The position numbers and the translations under genes were made by a program. Below the pieces are notes generated by a model. It was not told the origin of the DNA. It saw only the letters and a list, made by a program, of their open reading frames with translations, and made no database searches. A DNA stretch of 64,000 nucleotides from Galerina marginata (taxonomy: Eukaryota; Basidiomycota; Agaricomycetes; Agaricales; Galerinaceae), in contig JAECYW010000032.1 in the NCBI GenBank assembly GCA_023014335.1, positions 372,001-436,000 on the forward strand, written 5' to 3'. Position 1 is the stretch's first letter; the number at the start of each line of letters is the position of its first letter. Positions 1-10,845 of the stretch are shown one piece after another.

Positions 1-430
1 CCTTCTACAGACATGGGGAATCACCATCGCCGGCACGATCCTCCAAAACCAGCTCAAGAAGAACCTCCCAGCCGCATTCGTCACGCAGTTCCCTCAGGGT
101 ACCCAGATCGCCTACGCCGCGATCCCCGTACTCCATAATCTCCCTAATCCGCTGCAGCTCGAAGTGCGGATAGCCTTCGCAACCAGCATGACCGTCGTCT
201 GGAAGGTGATGATCGGTATCTCGGGTCTTGGGCTCCTTACGCTGCCGTTGTTACGCGAGGTTCCGATGAACCAGAGTACGGATGAGAAGTATGGGCTCCA
301 AGAGAAGAACAGGCCGGAGGATGTGGGTAATGAGAGCGGTATGACGATGGAGGAAAGGACTGTAGAGGGGAATACGGTGGAGGAAAAGGCTGCTGAGGGA
401 GCGACTGCGTCGAATTCGATGGAGAAATAA
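1..430 (+). CDS. MFS transporter, C-terminal end (5' part outside window)
   Basis: The reading frame is open from base 2 to the TAA at 428-430 and gives about 142 residues. It starts with LLQTWGITIAGTILQN, followed by LPAAFVTQFPQG, one hydrophobic helix (MTVVWKVMIGISGLGLLTLP) and a long acidic, Glu/Thr-rich cytoplasmic tail ending in NSMEK. The pattern of a GxTIxGTILQN helix, an exposed loop with FxxQFP and a last helix with a charged tail is what I know from the last two membrane segments of fungal drug:H+ antiporter-type MFS proteins. I infer a plasma-membrane drug or metabolite exporter, but the substrate cannot be judged from this end. No intron is visible in this part. An antisense ORF over the same bases is a shadow of this coding frame. 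Confidence 0.75.
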   Translation, partial: LLQTWGITIAGTILQNQLKKNLPAAFVTQFPQGTQIAYAAIPVLHNLPNPLQLEVRIAFATSMTVVWKVMIGISGLGLLTLPLLREVPMNQSTDEKYGLQEKNRPEDVGNESGMTMEERTVEGNTVEEKAAEGATASNSMEK

Positions 431-2799
431 GTTTTTGTCGTGTTTTTGTTATACACTTTCTTTTTACATACCCTCCTTTTTTACGATTGTTTTGGCATAG
501 ACAGATAGCTACTTGGGCGCGATAAATGAATAAGGTTTTATAATATTTTTTATATCTTCACGATTTTCTGTACTGCTCGGACTTCAGTTGAAAAGACGTA
601 CATAGCGCTTTGGAACGAAAGAATAGTCATTCCCAATGCCAGGTCAATCGTGGTCCACTTCGAGGGCAGTTATATATTGACATCTGTGTATATAAATTTA
701 ACCAGCGTCCAAGTGGAGTGCGGTCGCGATGAAGACAGATTTAGAAAGGAACTCTGAGTTTTATTGAATCAGTATTTTTATCTTGTACGAAGTGTTCAAT
801 ACAATAGACTCCAAGTGCGCTCAGCAGATCTAGATGGGCCAGCAATATTCTGACTTAGAAAAACAAAATCTTTTTCGACCTGAAAAAGAGGCTAGTAATA
901 GATATAATACTCATTGCTTCCTACAACACGTAAAGCGCGTCTACTTCTGAGTAACATGTAAGAGTACAACGATTTACGCACTGAAGGTGCAAGGTGGCGT
1001 AGCGCTAGTGTGCAGACCTCCATGATGACCGAGGGCGGAGCAGAAGGGTGGCGGCGACAGATGGAGCGATCGATGCCCATGCGGCCGCAGCTCGGAGTCC
1101 AACCAATTGTATAGACATATGATATAATCGTGTTGTTTATTTGAATAAGAAAAAAGGGAGGCGCAGGCAGTGATCCCATTGAGTCATGATCATAGTCCCT
1201 GTTTTGTCTGGGTATGTAGGGGCGTGTAGTCCGTGCGGAGGTGCATCTCGCAGCCGATCGACGGGTGTGGCAGGATCCGTGGGAGTGAGGTTGGGACTCG
1301 CTTTGCGAACAAGGGGTGGTTGCGACGGCGGCTTCGAACAGAATTGAGGAGGGCGCTTGTGATGCGGCGATCATTGTCAATGATGGGAGCGAGAAGGCCA
1401 CAACTTGGCAATGGGACGAAAACACAGCCATCAACGAACGACACGACTAATATTCCATCGACTCACCTCTTGCCTGGAGGATGTGACCGGCTCGCTCCGG
1501 CTGCGCGAGAGAACGGTTGAATATTTGCGGGGCAACCGCGATGACCGAGGCGTACCCGAAGCGCGCGTATCGACACAAAGCGTTAGCGCCCGGCCTGACG
1601 GCCCGCGTGCAGAGTCTAAGCTGACCAGGTAAGACAAAGGGAAGGCTCGACTTCCCAGGATTTTTAACCGTTTTACTCTATGTAATTCAGATGAGTTGGA
1701 GAAAATCCCGAACATTTAAGTGCTAAGTTCAAAGCACAAGCTAAAATCACAGGTTTACGCCTTAGGGCATAAGCGACGAACCTATCAAGTCTCCACATAC
1801 TGGAATTGTCAGGATACATTAAATTCCGAAATCGTTGGAAGCATGCATGTCGTACGCACCGGAACACGCTATGTCCCATCTTTATAACGAACAAATGATC
1901 ACCGAGCATTGGTGCAGCCAGTCCAAATCACCTTTTCGGCACCTTGGAACTTTTCTACGAAGTGCTTCAAGCGCCGAGATGCGTTGAGATGTTGTAACTT
2001 CATAGCATAACCCGTCATGTTACTTCAGGTACTGAGTAATATCGTAATCTAATGAACCACTCGGTAATCGACTATACGGTACAGTCCACCGAAGTTCATT
2101 TTATCGCAGGCGTCTTTTAAACAGCAGGCGTTAAGCGCCGGCTCAAATGACACTCCAGAGCAGCTGTATGCTGGCTGTATGTCGTTCTCAAACTAAATTT
2201 TTTCTGCGAGAGAGGGATAGATGGGTGGTATATTCTCGAACTCATCTACTGCTTAGCTAACAAGCTCGAGATAATTACTTCTCGGATTCGTTGTCGCCGC
2301 CCTTCCTGGCGACCCTACTCTGATTTCATGCAATATCCGCTGGTGGTTTCTAGAGCCATCGCCATATTTGAATCAGACTCCTAACTTTATCATAAGGAAA
2401 TATTTGTATGACCTCCATTTGTCGCGCCGTGAAGGACTAGGAATAGGTAAACAAAGAGAGTGCCGATTTCTTGACCGTCGTATTCAAGAGTTTCGATCAC
2501 CAAAGATATTTACTACCGAAACGCTGTGAGACGAGCAAGGCAATGGAAGCTAGGTGTTCAGACAGTCGTGAAGATATTGAAAAATGCAGACGTCAGAATG
2601 ACGACCGATCTATTAACTCGGTAATCTAAATAAAATAAAAGAGTGCAGTGAACAAATAACCGGCCGAGGTATTGCTACTGGAATTCTACAAATTCTATGC
2701 ACGTCCTGATCGTGATCTCTCGCCCTAATCCACTCTCACATCCCTCCCACTAACGCAAAAATAAAACCCACTAGGCATCGTTGTTCACATGTTTCATGT
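431..2799. other. intergenic, no gene recognised
   Basis: Just after the transporter stop lies a T-rich, AT-rich stretch (about 430-560) that would suit a 3' UTR. The rest holds only short ORFs (up to 180 codons, many beginning with non-ATG codons) with no family motif on either strand and no linked set of short introns. I see no RNA gene, no clear repeat and no terminal inverted repeats here. Confidence 0.5.
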
Positions 2800-4031
2800 T
2801 TACCTCTTCTCGTCGTCACTCCACCTAATCGCGGTTGCGGCCTTCCCATTGCCATTGGCGACACCATTAGAAGAAGCCTTCTTGGCCGAAGCTGGTTTCT
2901 TGTACGTCTGGAAATAGAAGTTGATGAAGAGGCCCAGATAGCTCGTGAGAAGAGCGCAGCCGAATATCGCAGCGCCTTCTGATCCAGAACAATTTCCGAG
3001 AGTTGGGAGACCTGGGAAGCGAGTGAAGGCCAAAAGCTCATATGCTGAACAACGAGATAATCAGCAGACGTTAGGGGAGTATACAGTAAAGAACTAACTT
3101 CCGAAATAAACGAGGCCGAGATCGATGACAAATTGAGTGATTTGCATGGTCGTAAGGTATTTCTTCCACTGCGATGACGTGTCAGAATCTTCATCACAAA
3201 CCGAAGAAGCAGACGAAACGTACCCAGAATTTCGCTCCGCCAGCGGTTGCGTAGTAGTAGTAATCTGCGAATTAAAGTCAACAACTTAGTTAACGTCTGT
3301 GAAGAAGTGGCACTTACACATAACGACGTGGACGGCCAAGTTCAGGGTTATCACTGCCCATGACTAAACATCATTCAGCAAAATCACGGTTTCACATGCT
3401 TAGGAAAACATACAATGCTCGTCTTTCCATTCAACTGAGTATAGCAAAGTAAAGCGGTTGCAGAATGGTGGAAGACGTGCAGGAATTCTATTTTTTTTTC
3501 GTTAACTGGAGATAAAAGGAAAGAAAAATGCCGAAAGCGGCGACTTACGCAAAGGCTTCTTCTTGAGGACGAGGAAGACGGTATCCAACAGTTCTAGGTA
3601 CTTGAAGTAATAATTGATGAGATAGTAACACTCCATCCTCTGATAATAATAAAGTCAGGTATGAAAAGACGAGGCGAAGCGAAACGTACAGCTGTCCATG
3701 CTTGTTCGCCGCACAAGGCGTTATGAAACCCGTGGTTCCAAATAATCGGCAAGATTTCTTCCAGCATGAGAACAAGGAGGATAAGGCTTCCTGAGGTGAG
3801 CATCACGTTGTGTAGTTGAAAGAGCGCAGTAAGTTTGAGTGGTTGGCGGGTTTTCATGAAGGCCTGAATCGAAAAGATGATGCCAAGGTAGGCAATGAGG
3901 GCTGTAACGACAGCGCCGTCGGTTGAAAGTGGCGTGGCGCCTTTGACATATGAGTAGAGGGGTGCGGGGACGCGAAAGGGTAGTTTCTCGACGAGATAAC
4001 CTGCAAGGAAAGACATGGTAGAGGAAGACAA
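2800..4031 (-). CDS. ELO-family very-long-chain fatty acid elongase (3-ketoacyl-CoA synthase)
   Basis: Seven exons on the minus strand: 4031-3690, 3639-3549, 3487-3414, 3363-3318, 3264-3224, 3168-3099 and 3044-2800. They join in frame to 302 residues, the usual size for fungal ELO proteins. The protein has several hydrophobic helices, the conserved LFQLHN region near residue 90, KKKPLQFLHVFHH with the catalytic HxxHH box at residues 148-152, and AVHVVMYYYYY about 25 residues later. The C-terminus is basic and lysine-rich (KKPASAKK), suiting ER retention. ELO enzymes condense malonyl-CoA with a long acyl-CoA in the ER membrane. A second Met at residue 6 is an alternative start. The next gene is divergent, separated by about 0.8 kb. 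Function as an elongase is secure; chain-length preference is not. Confidence 0.93.
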
Positions 4032-4815
4032 AGGGAGATGAGATGAGTTGAAGGAGCTCGCGAGCCAATCTATTAACTATTAACCGTGTTGTCACGCGTT
4101 ATTCCGTGAGTCGAATTCCCAATTCGGTCTCAATCCAGGGGCTGCACCGGTACGGACAAGTTTCCGTAAAGGAGACCGTAGAAAGGATGTATTATTGCAT
4201 AAACTGGCATCCGGAACCTTCGGCGTCATGAAGGAGGTTGTGATTTGCCAGACTTCGAAACACAACGCTTTGGCGGACTTGCGTGGTGCCGTAAACTGAT
4301 CGAGAATCTCCGTAAAATTGCATCGCTGATATGTCAACTCAATGGGGAAGGCATGGTTAATCATAGATAAGATATAATACCGCGGTCTAGTTTGCTTTGT
4401 TCCTTGCGATCAAAGCAGCTCGGACCGTATCTATTATGGGAACTAAAAAATCGAGATTCGATCATTTTCGATGACGGACATAATAGGTCGTTTAATGTGG
4501 GCGCTATTATTGTACATCCACACGTTCGTCAAAGCTGTTCGGTGTAGCCGAGAACTTTGTACACTCGTAACAGGCGGTTGTCGATGAACTATGAGTGCGA
4601 TTTTTTCGGAACACCGCATATTATAGTCAGCGGTCACAAAGTGAAGAAAAAGAGGGCACAACAACTGCACCGACGTCGCCGGCATATGTGTGACGCCATG
4701 CCGAATTTAATGTGACCATTCGTTTCATGCGATTACCACGACCATCAACCAGTCAAATGCGTCGCGCTGGCTTGTCTCTTACTTCCGTGTTCTTGTCTTT
4801 GTCGAAACTAAACCA
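4032..4815. other. divergent intergenic region between elongase and lipocalin-like gene; carries a repeat relic
   Basis: This 0.8-kb gap must hold the promoters of both flanking genes. Bases about 4130-4520 resemble 10200-10610, the 3' end and flank of the thioesterase-like gene. Shared words include TTCGAAACACAACG (4254-4267 and 10274-10287) and GTGGGCGCTATTATTGTAC (4497-4515 and 10586-10604), in the same order. The reading frame is broken on this copy, so I take it as a decayed partial duplication. Confidence 0.55.
4130..4520 (+). pseudogene. decayed duplicate of the thioesterase-like gene 3' end
   Basis: Alignment by eye to the plus strand of 10200-10610 shows matching blocks in order: GAAGGAGG(C/T)TGTGA, TTCGAAACACAACG, TGGTG(C/T)CGTAAA(C/T)T and the downstream GTGGGCGCTATTATTGTAC. 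The spacing between the second and last block differs (243 versus 312 bases). The intact copy codes for the C-terminus of the thioesterase-like protein; here the frame stops soon after the second block. It lies in the elongase upstream region. How far the duplication extends on either side is uncertain. Confidence 0.5.
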
Positions 4816-5542
4816 ATGGCCGTTCCAGCTGAGCTCACCGTCCTTGATATCTCGGGAAAATATGTCATGGTACGCGTCCTCCTCTTCGTTCCAAAATTGG
4901 CAAAAATTTATCTTCTAGTGCAGAATAAAGCCCTTTCCGATTCCCGTACAGATACCATCCTCCAACTGGAAGGTGTGAGTTGGTTGAAGAGAAAGGCGGT
5001 CGGCTTGGGCACCGTCACCCTTTCCATAAAGCACTATAAAGACGAAGATGGTGTTGAGCACATCGACATCGATCAGACACTTACTGGCGGTATTCAGGGA
5101 GCCTCCGAACTCCGAACCCTCCAGTGGAAAGGACAAGAGGACGTGCATCCCCTCTTTGGGGCTGTCATCGGCAAGTCGAGGAGAGTAAAAGCCGAGGAGC
5201 TGGATATCGCCTTCCTTCAAAGCGACTGGACCGCGGATACCGTCGAGCATGGCCTCATCCAGGCTTACATCGAAAGCAACACCGTCAAGAGCCGTACGAC
5301 CTGGATTGCTAACCAGGTACGCTTTCAAACATGACTCATTCGTCCCTCATTTACTAATAAAATGATAGACTTGGGGTATCGAGGTGATTAACGGAGAAAG
5401 GCGGTATGTGAGGCACGTTAAGTTCACCGGACCCAAAGGAGAAGATATCGAAGCTAAGTTTGTCTATGATTATGGTATGTGATCCAAATATTTATGTCAG
5501 ACGGTTTCTCACATAACACCTTTTGCAGTTGGCCCGTTGTAA
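4816..5542 (+). CDS. small conserved fungal protein, lipocalin-like ('LCCL domain-containing' in many fungal annotations)
   Basis: Four exons, 4816-4869, 4924-5316, 5369-5474 and 5529-5542, join in frame to 188 residues. Recognisable family segments are LTVLDISGKYVMNKALSD, GVSWLKRKAVGLGTVTLSIK, HIDIDQTLTGGIQGASE, a basic AVIGKSRRVK and a C-terminus GEDIEAKFVYDYVGPL. I recall this soluble family, about 180-190 residues, as widespread in ascomycetes and basidiomycetes and often labelled LCCL-like without good reason. The alternation of amphipathic strands suggests a small beta-barrel that could bind a lipid or other hydrophobic ligand, which is inference. There is no signal peptide and no membrane segment. 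The last exon codes for only the final residues. Exact biochemical role unknown. Confidence 0.88.
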
Positions 5543-8500
5543 ATTTGTCGTTAGACCAGATTTATGTAACTACTTAGAGGCAACCTTGACTGAAAAATTT
5601 GACTTTATCTCAATGAATTTTCTGAACAATTATTTGAGGAACACCGTTATCGCTCAATCGCTATATCGACTGACAGTGGTAAACAACTGACTTATCTCCC
5701 GCAGAGCGAGGTTACCTGCTCGGTCCTTTCATCATCTGTCGAGGACTTTACTTCTCAGTACCTGCTCAAATGTCTGCACTTCTGCCACCCACGGCACGTC
5801 AAACCCCTGAGTCGAAGCCTTCTCCACCCGTAGATCTACGCGGAGCATACACGCACCCGACAGTCAAGCCGGTGTTCTTCAAAAATTCACGAAGTCACCG
5901 AGAGGGTGGAACCGAGAGAAGGCGTTCCATTGGCTCGTGGAATTTTGTGCCGAGTGGGTAGATTCTTAATGGTAAAGAAGGTGGGGAATAATGAAATCAG
6001 CGAGATATCCCCCTTCTCGGAGTTAGATGGTACGATATTATTACCTTCCCTCCACCCGATGAGCAGGTATCCAATCGGACAAGATTGGGCCCCGCATTTT
6101 TTTGCCCAGCAACACGTAGGGCACTTTATGTGACGTTTATACATAGCTTCTTCAGCCTAGATATTATTGCATTTGCGACCTTAACACGTTCCAAGGTCGA
6201 AAATTACTCGGTGTGCTCGGGCTATGAGCTTCGATTCTTCATTCTCGTCTCAAACGAGATTGGGGGGACTCGAGGCGCAATAGAATTTCGAAAACCATAC
6301 CTAAAGTATTCTAAAGAGTCGAGGGTCAAGCCGAACCTCAACGTGTACTGAATCGATGAATGCACATTGGGTGGCGGGATGAAGGGACATCTCGTTCTAA
6401 GTTACTCTTCGAGAAGTTCTATAACATCCAGGAGAGCCTGTGACCACCAAAGTTTCAACTAGAATGTGGTTAATTGTGTGCACTACGGCAATAGAGCCTT
6501 TCTGTTAGCTTCAATAAATTTTCACATATTCAGGAAGCCACGATTCGGGCGGGCTGAAGTTGTGCGTCTGCAGGACCAAAGTTTACAGACCATTGCCGCT
6601 CCCAATGCTGCAGACCTGGAATCCCGTTCCGTTAAAAGTTTTGTAAGTAACTATAATTGGGTCTAGACAACCTTCTACTGTCGATTCTTTCAATCGCAGT
6701 GGTACAGTGGTTAGGCGCTCATTAAGCGCCTACGATCTGTTGTTATGATGACTGGTCGGAACCGACTAGGTGCATTTACGGACATTAACATGCACTTCAC
6801 TCTATGATTGACCTTTCCAGTAGCGAAATGTCGAGCATATACGCCATATTGTGCTTACAGGATTCGTTACTTAATAATATTGCCGCACAAGAATAGTGAA
6901 GCTCTTAGACGTGTTGAGTTCTGGCTCAGTGGTAGGACTGCCAATCACTTTCATCGGAAAATTAAACCAGCAAGACAAGGCTCGAAGGAGCTGTTAAGTT
7001 GTGGTTATTTACATTGTTTTGATACGGTACTCAGCCATTTCCGAAAGTTTTCAGATGCAGCCTCCGTGAGTCGTCTTTCTGAAAGACCCAATAAAAGTAG
7101 CCACGCCATTGAGACGATCCTCTACGATTACTCAAATTCCTCCTGTCGGAAGACTGAAGGTTGACTATCAAACCGGCATATCCATACATTCTATGTGCTT
7201 AGTTGACGTTGACTAGAAGGCAGGATATCAAATCGTAACGATCGTAACAAAAACAGTCCGTAGGAGCTCCATCCCACCCGTTAATATCACCATGGCCTCG
7301 CCTTGTGCTACTGCAGTGACTAGAACCAAGGAAACAATAATATTGCGAACTAGAGATAAGAAATATATGTAGGGAAATCGGCTACTGACGCGGATAGCCC
7401 ATGTAGGTAATAAATCACCCACCCCAGATGTCTATACAAGCCTCGGAAAACGAGGAAACCAGTGCTATTGATACGTATTGGCTACGTACGTAATAAGTTA
7501 CAATCTCACTTCCATCGCCCGTGCAAATTACGAACGAGCCACAAATCGTACCCGGACGCCACGTCTCTTCTCTTCGCCCTTTCACAAACGTCAGGCTAAG
7601 GACCGACTTCTATGCGGGGAGTGCCGGACTCGATTTTTCACCGTCTATCTCTTACTACCGCCACTGAGTCCATTCTTGCCTCTTAACTGAGGTTTGCACA
7701 TGGAGCCATGGCACCATATGCAGTTGTCAGAGATAAGGAACTCGACGACAGCCAATAAAATTACCCAGCCACTGAGATATGTAAGTACACGTTTATTGGG
7801 TGACTTCGCATCGGTCGACTCAAATCTAAGTCCAGATTATTTTCTAAACCTCCCAGAATAAGCTGTAAGAAATATTTCCATCCATTTCGTCAATAATTTT
7901 CTGAGTTCCATGAGGTTTCTAAACAATTAGTCTGGAAGTAATCTTAAAAGTTCTAAACTGTCTTTGATATGTGCCGCTCGTGTGCCGGCATCAAACGCTC
8001 TCATAGCTCAGCGCCAAATCGACTCTCCGACGTCATCACCGCATCACGGACTTTAAAAGCATATTTCGCATCCAGGTTTCCAAAGTCGACGAGGAGTCAG
8101 CCATTGGTATAGTTAGGAACTTGGAAATGACAAAAAGCCAGGCAATATGCATGTCTTCAGCATCCGAGAGCTGCAAGTCTACAATTGACGACCGAAAAGA
8201 GACAACAGCGGAGACGAGGGCGTGCGAGTGAAACACGACTCGGACGTGTGACCATTGAATAGCACACGCCCCCGATAACGGAACGGCGAAGAATGAAAAT
8301 AGGCGTTTCCATTGATATAGCGGCAGGTTTACTTATGGCAAAACCACCTTGAACATGAGGATTGAACGCGGATGATGGCAAATGCGAATGGCAGCCAAAT
8401 GGAAAAGGCAGAGTGGACAGATTATCGGATATGATGTGGAAAATGAGATAACGGGAGGGCTACACGAGGTAGACTTTTTTCCTTTGAGAACGTTTCGTCC

Positions 8501-9204
8501 ACCCCCTCCGCAACCCATATCGGGTACGTGTTCTCCGTCCGAAAGGGTACTTTTTGGAATTTCCCACGATTTTAGGCACCGCTGCAGACTTGCGTGACTG
8601 TCGCTGAGGTGCAACTCCGTGAATAGCTTGAAGCGGCTATTTTTGAGCGTGTAGTCATGAACTTGTCCATCCGATGTAAATGCGCAGAAGTCGAAAATGA
8701 GTCGTCTTCATTCCTATGTTCGCTGTCCAGCATGCTGCCGCTCGCGAATGATGGATTGTACGTCTTGAGGCAAGACCCTGTAGCTACACTGCTGCTTTAC
8801 CCCCATGGGATAATGACACTTCCAGTCGCTGAGATTATCCGGATATGCTCTCCCAATCAGCATGGGATCGTTACATAACCCGATCAGGAAGGGGACGTCT
8901 TGTTGGGATTTGCGCAACTTTGCGACTTGACAGCAGAGCGGTAAACAATGTTCGCATAAAGGTAAATACCGAGGCAGTTCGATCAGGAGTTTGCATCGTC
9001 ACAGGACGAACCTGATCGCGCCCTGATAGTGTGTTTGCGATTAAATATACCTCGGACCGTAACCAATGGACATCTAAATCTCAGAAGGCGTGGCGTGGCT
9101 TGTTTGCGGTAGCAACAAAAGCGGAGAGGCAAAAGGACAAAAGGCCTGCCACTCTTCCGTTGCGTTTGAAATATTATTTTGTACTTTACACACGCGTATT
9201 TAGG
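5543..9204. other. intergenic, gene-poor; one diverged repeat at about 8.4-8.7 kb
   Basis: Only short unrelated ORFs are present. At about 6687-6760 there is a perfect 7-bp stem (AGGCGCT/AGCGCCT) beside a sequence matching a tRNA A-box, but no complete cloverleaf. Bases about 8450-8720 are related to the interior of the hAT-like element at 28.6-29.1 kb (listed separately). I see nothing else that can be named. Confidence 0.5.
8450..8720 (+). repeat. degenerate relative of the hAT-like element at 28.6-29.1 kb
   Basis: The word CCGCAACCCATATCGGGTA appears at about 8507-8525 and again inside the 28.6-kb element at about 28688-28706. It is followed in both by (T)CTCCGTCC(A/G)AAA-like sequence and then by a CTGAG(G/C)TGC-CACCGTGAATAG-GAAG block. 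Matching continues weakly to about 8.7 kb. No clear terminal inverted repeats or target duplication remain here, so this is an old, eroded copy or a member of a related family. Confidence 0.55.
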
Positions 9205-10357
9205 ATGAACGGTTCAAACTGGACTCGCCAAGTCAAAATGCACCTGGACAAAGCTCTTCTCACGTCTCTGCGTCAAGCACTGTGCCTTCCTTCGTTTCGC
9301 TTTCTCTGCCAATTGCTCCTCACCTCCCTCCTGTTTTTCAATGCTCGAAGCTTCCCACTTGTATGGCACGGTAAGCCTAGGATGGACGGAGTCTCCGTTA
9401 AATAATATGCTAATTTGACATGAACAGTGCGCATCCTGCGTCATCTGCTGATGAGAAGCGTACGCACTCGACTCGGCCTAACGCCTCCGCCGTCGTCTGT
9501 GAAGAACAACCCACACACTGTACCCAACCCCTTCGAAGCACAATCGCTGTATAAAGGCTGGGCCGGGCCAGACGATTGCGATTTTCTATTCCATCTATCA
9601 AATTCCTCGTATGCGAAGGTTCGTAAGAAACCCCCTTTTCTTTGGCGGACGTTATTGAGAACTGAATCATTTCCCTAGAATCTAGACCTCGCGCGAGCTG
9701 AAATATGTTCGACAGTCATGGCTGGCATCATGCAGGAGGGAGGCTGGATGCCTCTAGCTGGCAAGACACTTCTTTACCTTCTCCGCGTATTTGCTAATTC
9801 TGGAAACTACAGGAGCGTACTATCTGTTTATTTCAGAACTTCCTATGTTTTCAAGATACGAAATTCGCTCTAGACTTGGTAGTTGGGACGATAAATGGGT
9901 CAGATTTCTTTTCTGACAACATATTCCGTTACTAATTTTCTTCTGTCAGATTTACCTCGTCTCAGAATTTGTTACATTTCCTACAAGTTCGGTCTCTGCA
10001 AGTGATGCCAAGATGACGGGCATTAATCCAGTCACCAAGTATCAGCGACGCTCCGTCAGATCAGACGGGACTGTTTTGCACTGTGTGGCAATTTCTGTCT
10101 ACTGTTTCAAGATTGGACGGATTACAGTGCCCCCACGCGTCGCGCTGTCAATTTGCGGATTTGGAGTCAACAAACACGATAAGGCTCTGATATCCTCGAA
10201 GAGGAAGGAAGGTACGATGCGGCAATATTTGGAGGCTGGTTGGCGAAATGAAGGAGGCTGTGAGTTGCAAGAATTCGAAACACAACGACTCGGCAGCCTT
10301 GAATGGTGTCGTAAATTAACCGAGGGCATTAGAGAAGCTATAGACGCCTTAGAATAG
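9205..10357 (+). CDS. thioesterase-like (4HBT-like, HotDog) protein; one splice junction does not fit
   Basis: Exons 9205-9370, 9428-9618, 9661 or later (acceptor CCCTAG before AATCTAGACC, about 9679) to about 9790, 9837-9898 and 9950-10357. Family segments are clear: an N-terminal hydrophobic anchor (LCQLLLTSLLFF) ending in SFPLVWH, GPDDCDFLFHLSNSSYAK then NLDLARAEI, EGGWMPLAG, LPMFSRYEIRSRLGSWDDKW, IYLVSEFVTF and DGTVLHCVAISVYCFK...GRITVPP. This matches the fungal THEM6/thioesterase-superfamily proteins, membrane-anchored by the N-terminal helix, which probably cleave acyl thioesters; the substrate is unknown. Met at 9238 is an alternative start. Between exons 3 and 4 the canonical GT (CTCCGC|GTATTTG) leaves the wrong phase. 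Only a GC donor one step earlier or a one-base error would restore the frame, so the gene may be damaged. It is followed 0.4 kb later by the acyl-CoA oxidase. Confidence 0.75.
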
Positions 10358-10845
10358 TAGACCGATCGTAGAAATACATCGTAGATTTGCCAACCATGTA
10401 AATGGAGAACAAATTGACTCGTAACGCTGTTTGATTCCGGAACAATGTGCTATCGCCAGGGAACGGACGCGAACTGATACCGACCAGGGTTTTAGACAAG
10501 TTAATGGTGTTTTAGGTCTTCTGACCGTATGGGGATCTAATCAGACTCATCAGTGAACTATAGATGAGTCGATCGGGTATTTCACGTGGGCGCTATTATT
10601 GTACTTACTGCAGACGGCCCTGGACGCCGGTCGGAAGATTCGCATCGGGTCAGTAAGATCGAACCCCGGTTCAAGTTCAGACTGTTCTGACATGCATAAG
10701 GGCGCATTTTCTTTGAGTTGGTACGTTATATTCGACTCTATCATCTGAGCTCTACCCCCTCCACATTTCCAGTTACAATGGCTACACAGCAGAGGCAAGT
10801 CTTTCAAGGAGCTTACCAGGTCCTAGCAGCTCATTTCACCATAGA
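10358..10845. other. gap between thioesterase-like gene and acyl-CoA oxidase
   Basis: The block GTGGGCGCTATTATTGTAC at 10586-10604 belongs to the segment duplicated upstream of the elongase. The ATG at 10778 is the only plausible upstream start for the following gene, but a splice that joins it in frame to the first recognised exon is not evident. Promoter and first coding exon of the oxidase must lie here. Confidence 0.45.

Noticed and set aside
892..1715. overlapping ORFs of 75-180 codons on both strands
   Set aside because: Most begin with non-ATG codons, show no motif and look like chance frames in GC-rich sequence.
6687..6775. tRNA-like sequence: A-box match TGGTACAGTGG, a strong 7-bp stem and a B-box-like GGTCGGAACC
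   Set aside because: The stem does not give a 7-base anticodon loop with T at position 33, and no acceptor stem pairs around it.
6914..6990. second A-box-like match TGGCTCAGTGG
   Set aside because: No B-box or cloverleaf follows.
10799..10844. 46-nt intron joining ATG 10778 to the acyl-CoA oxidase
   Set aside because: The join puts the oxidase exon in the wrong frame; other acceptors nearby also fail.
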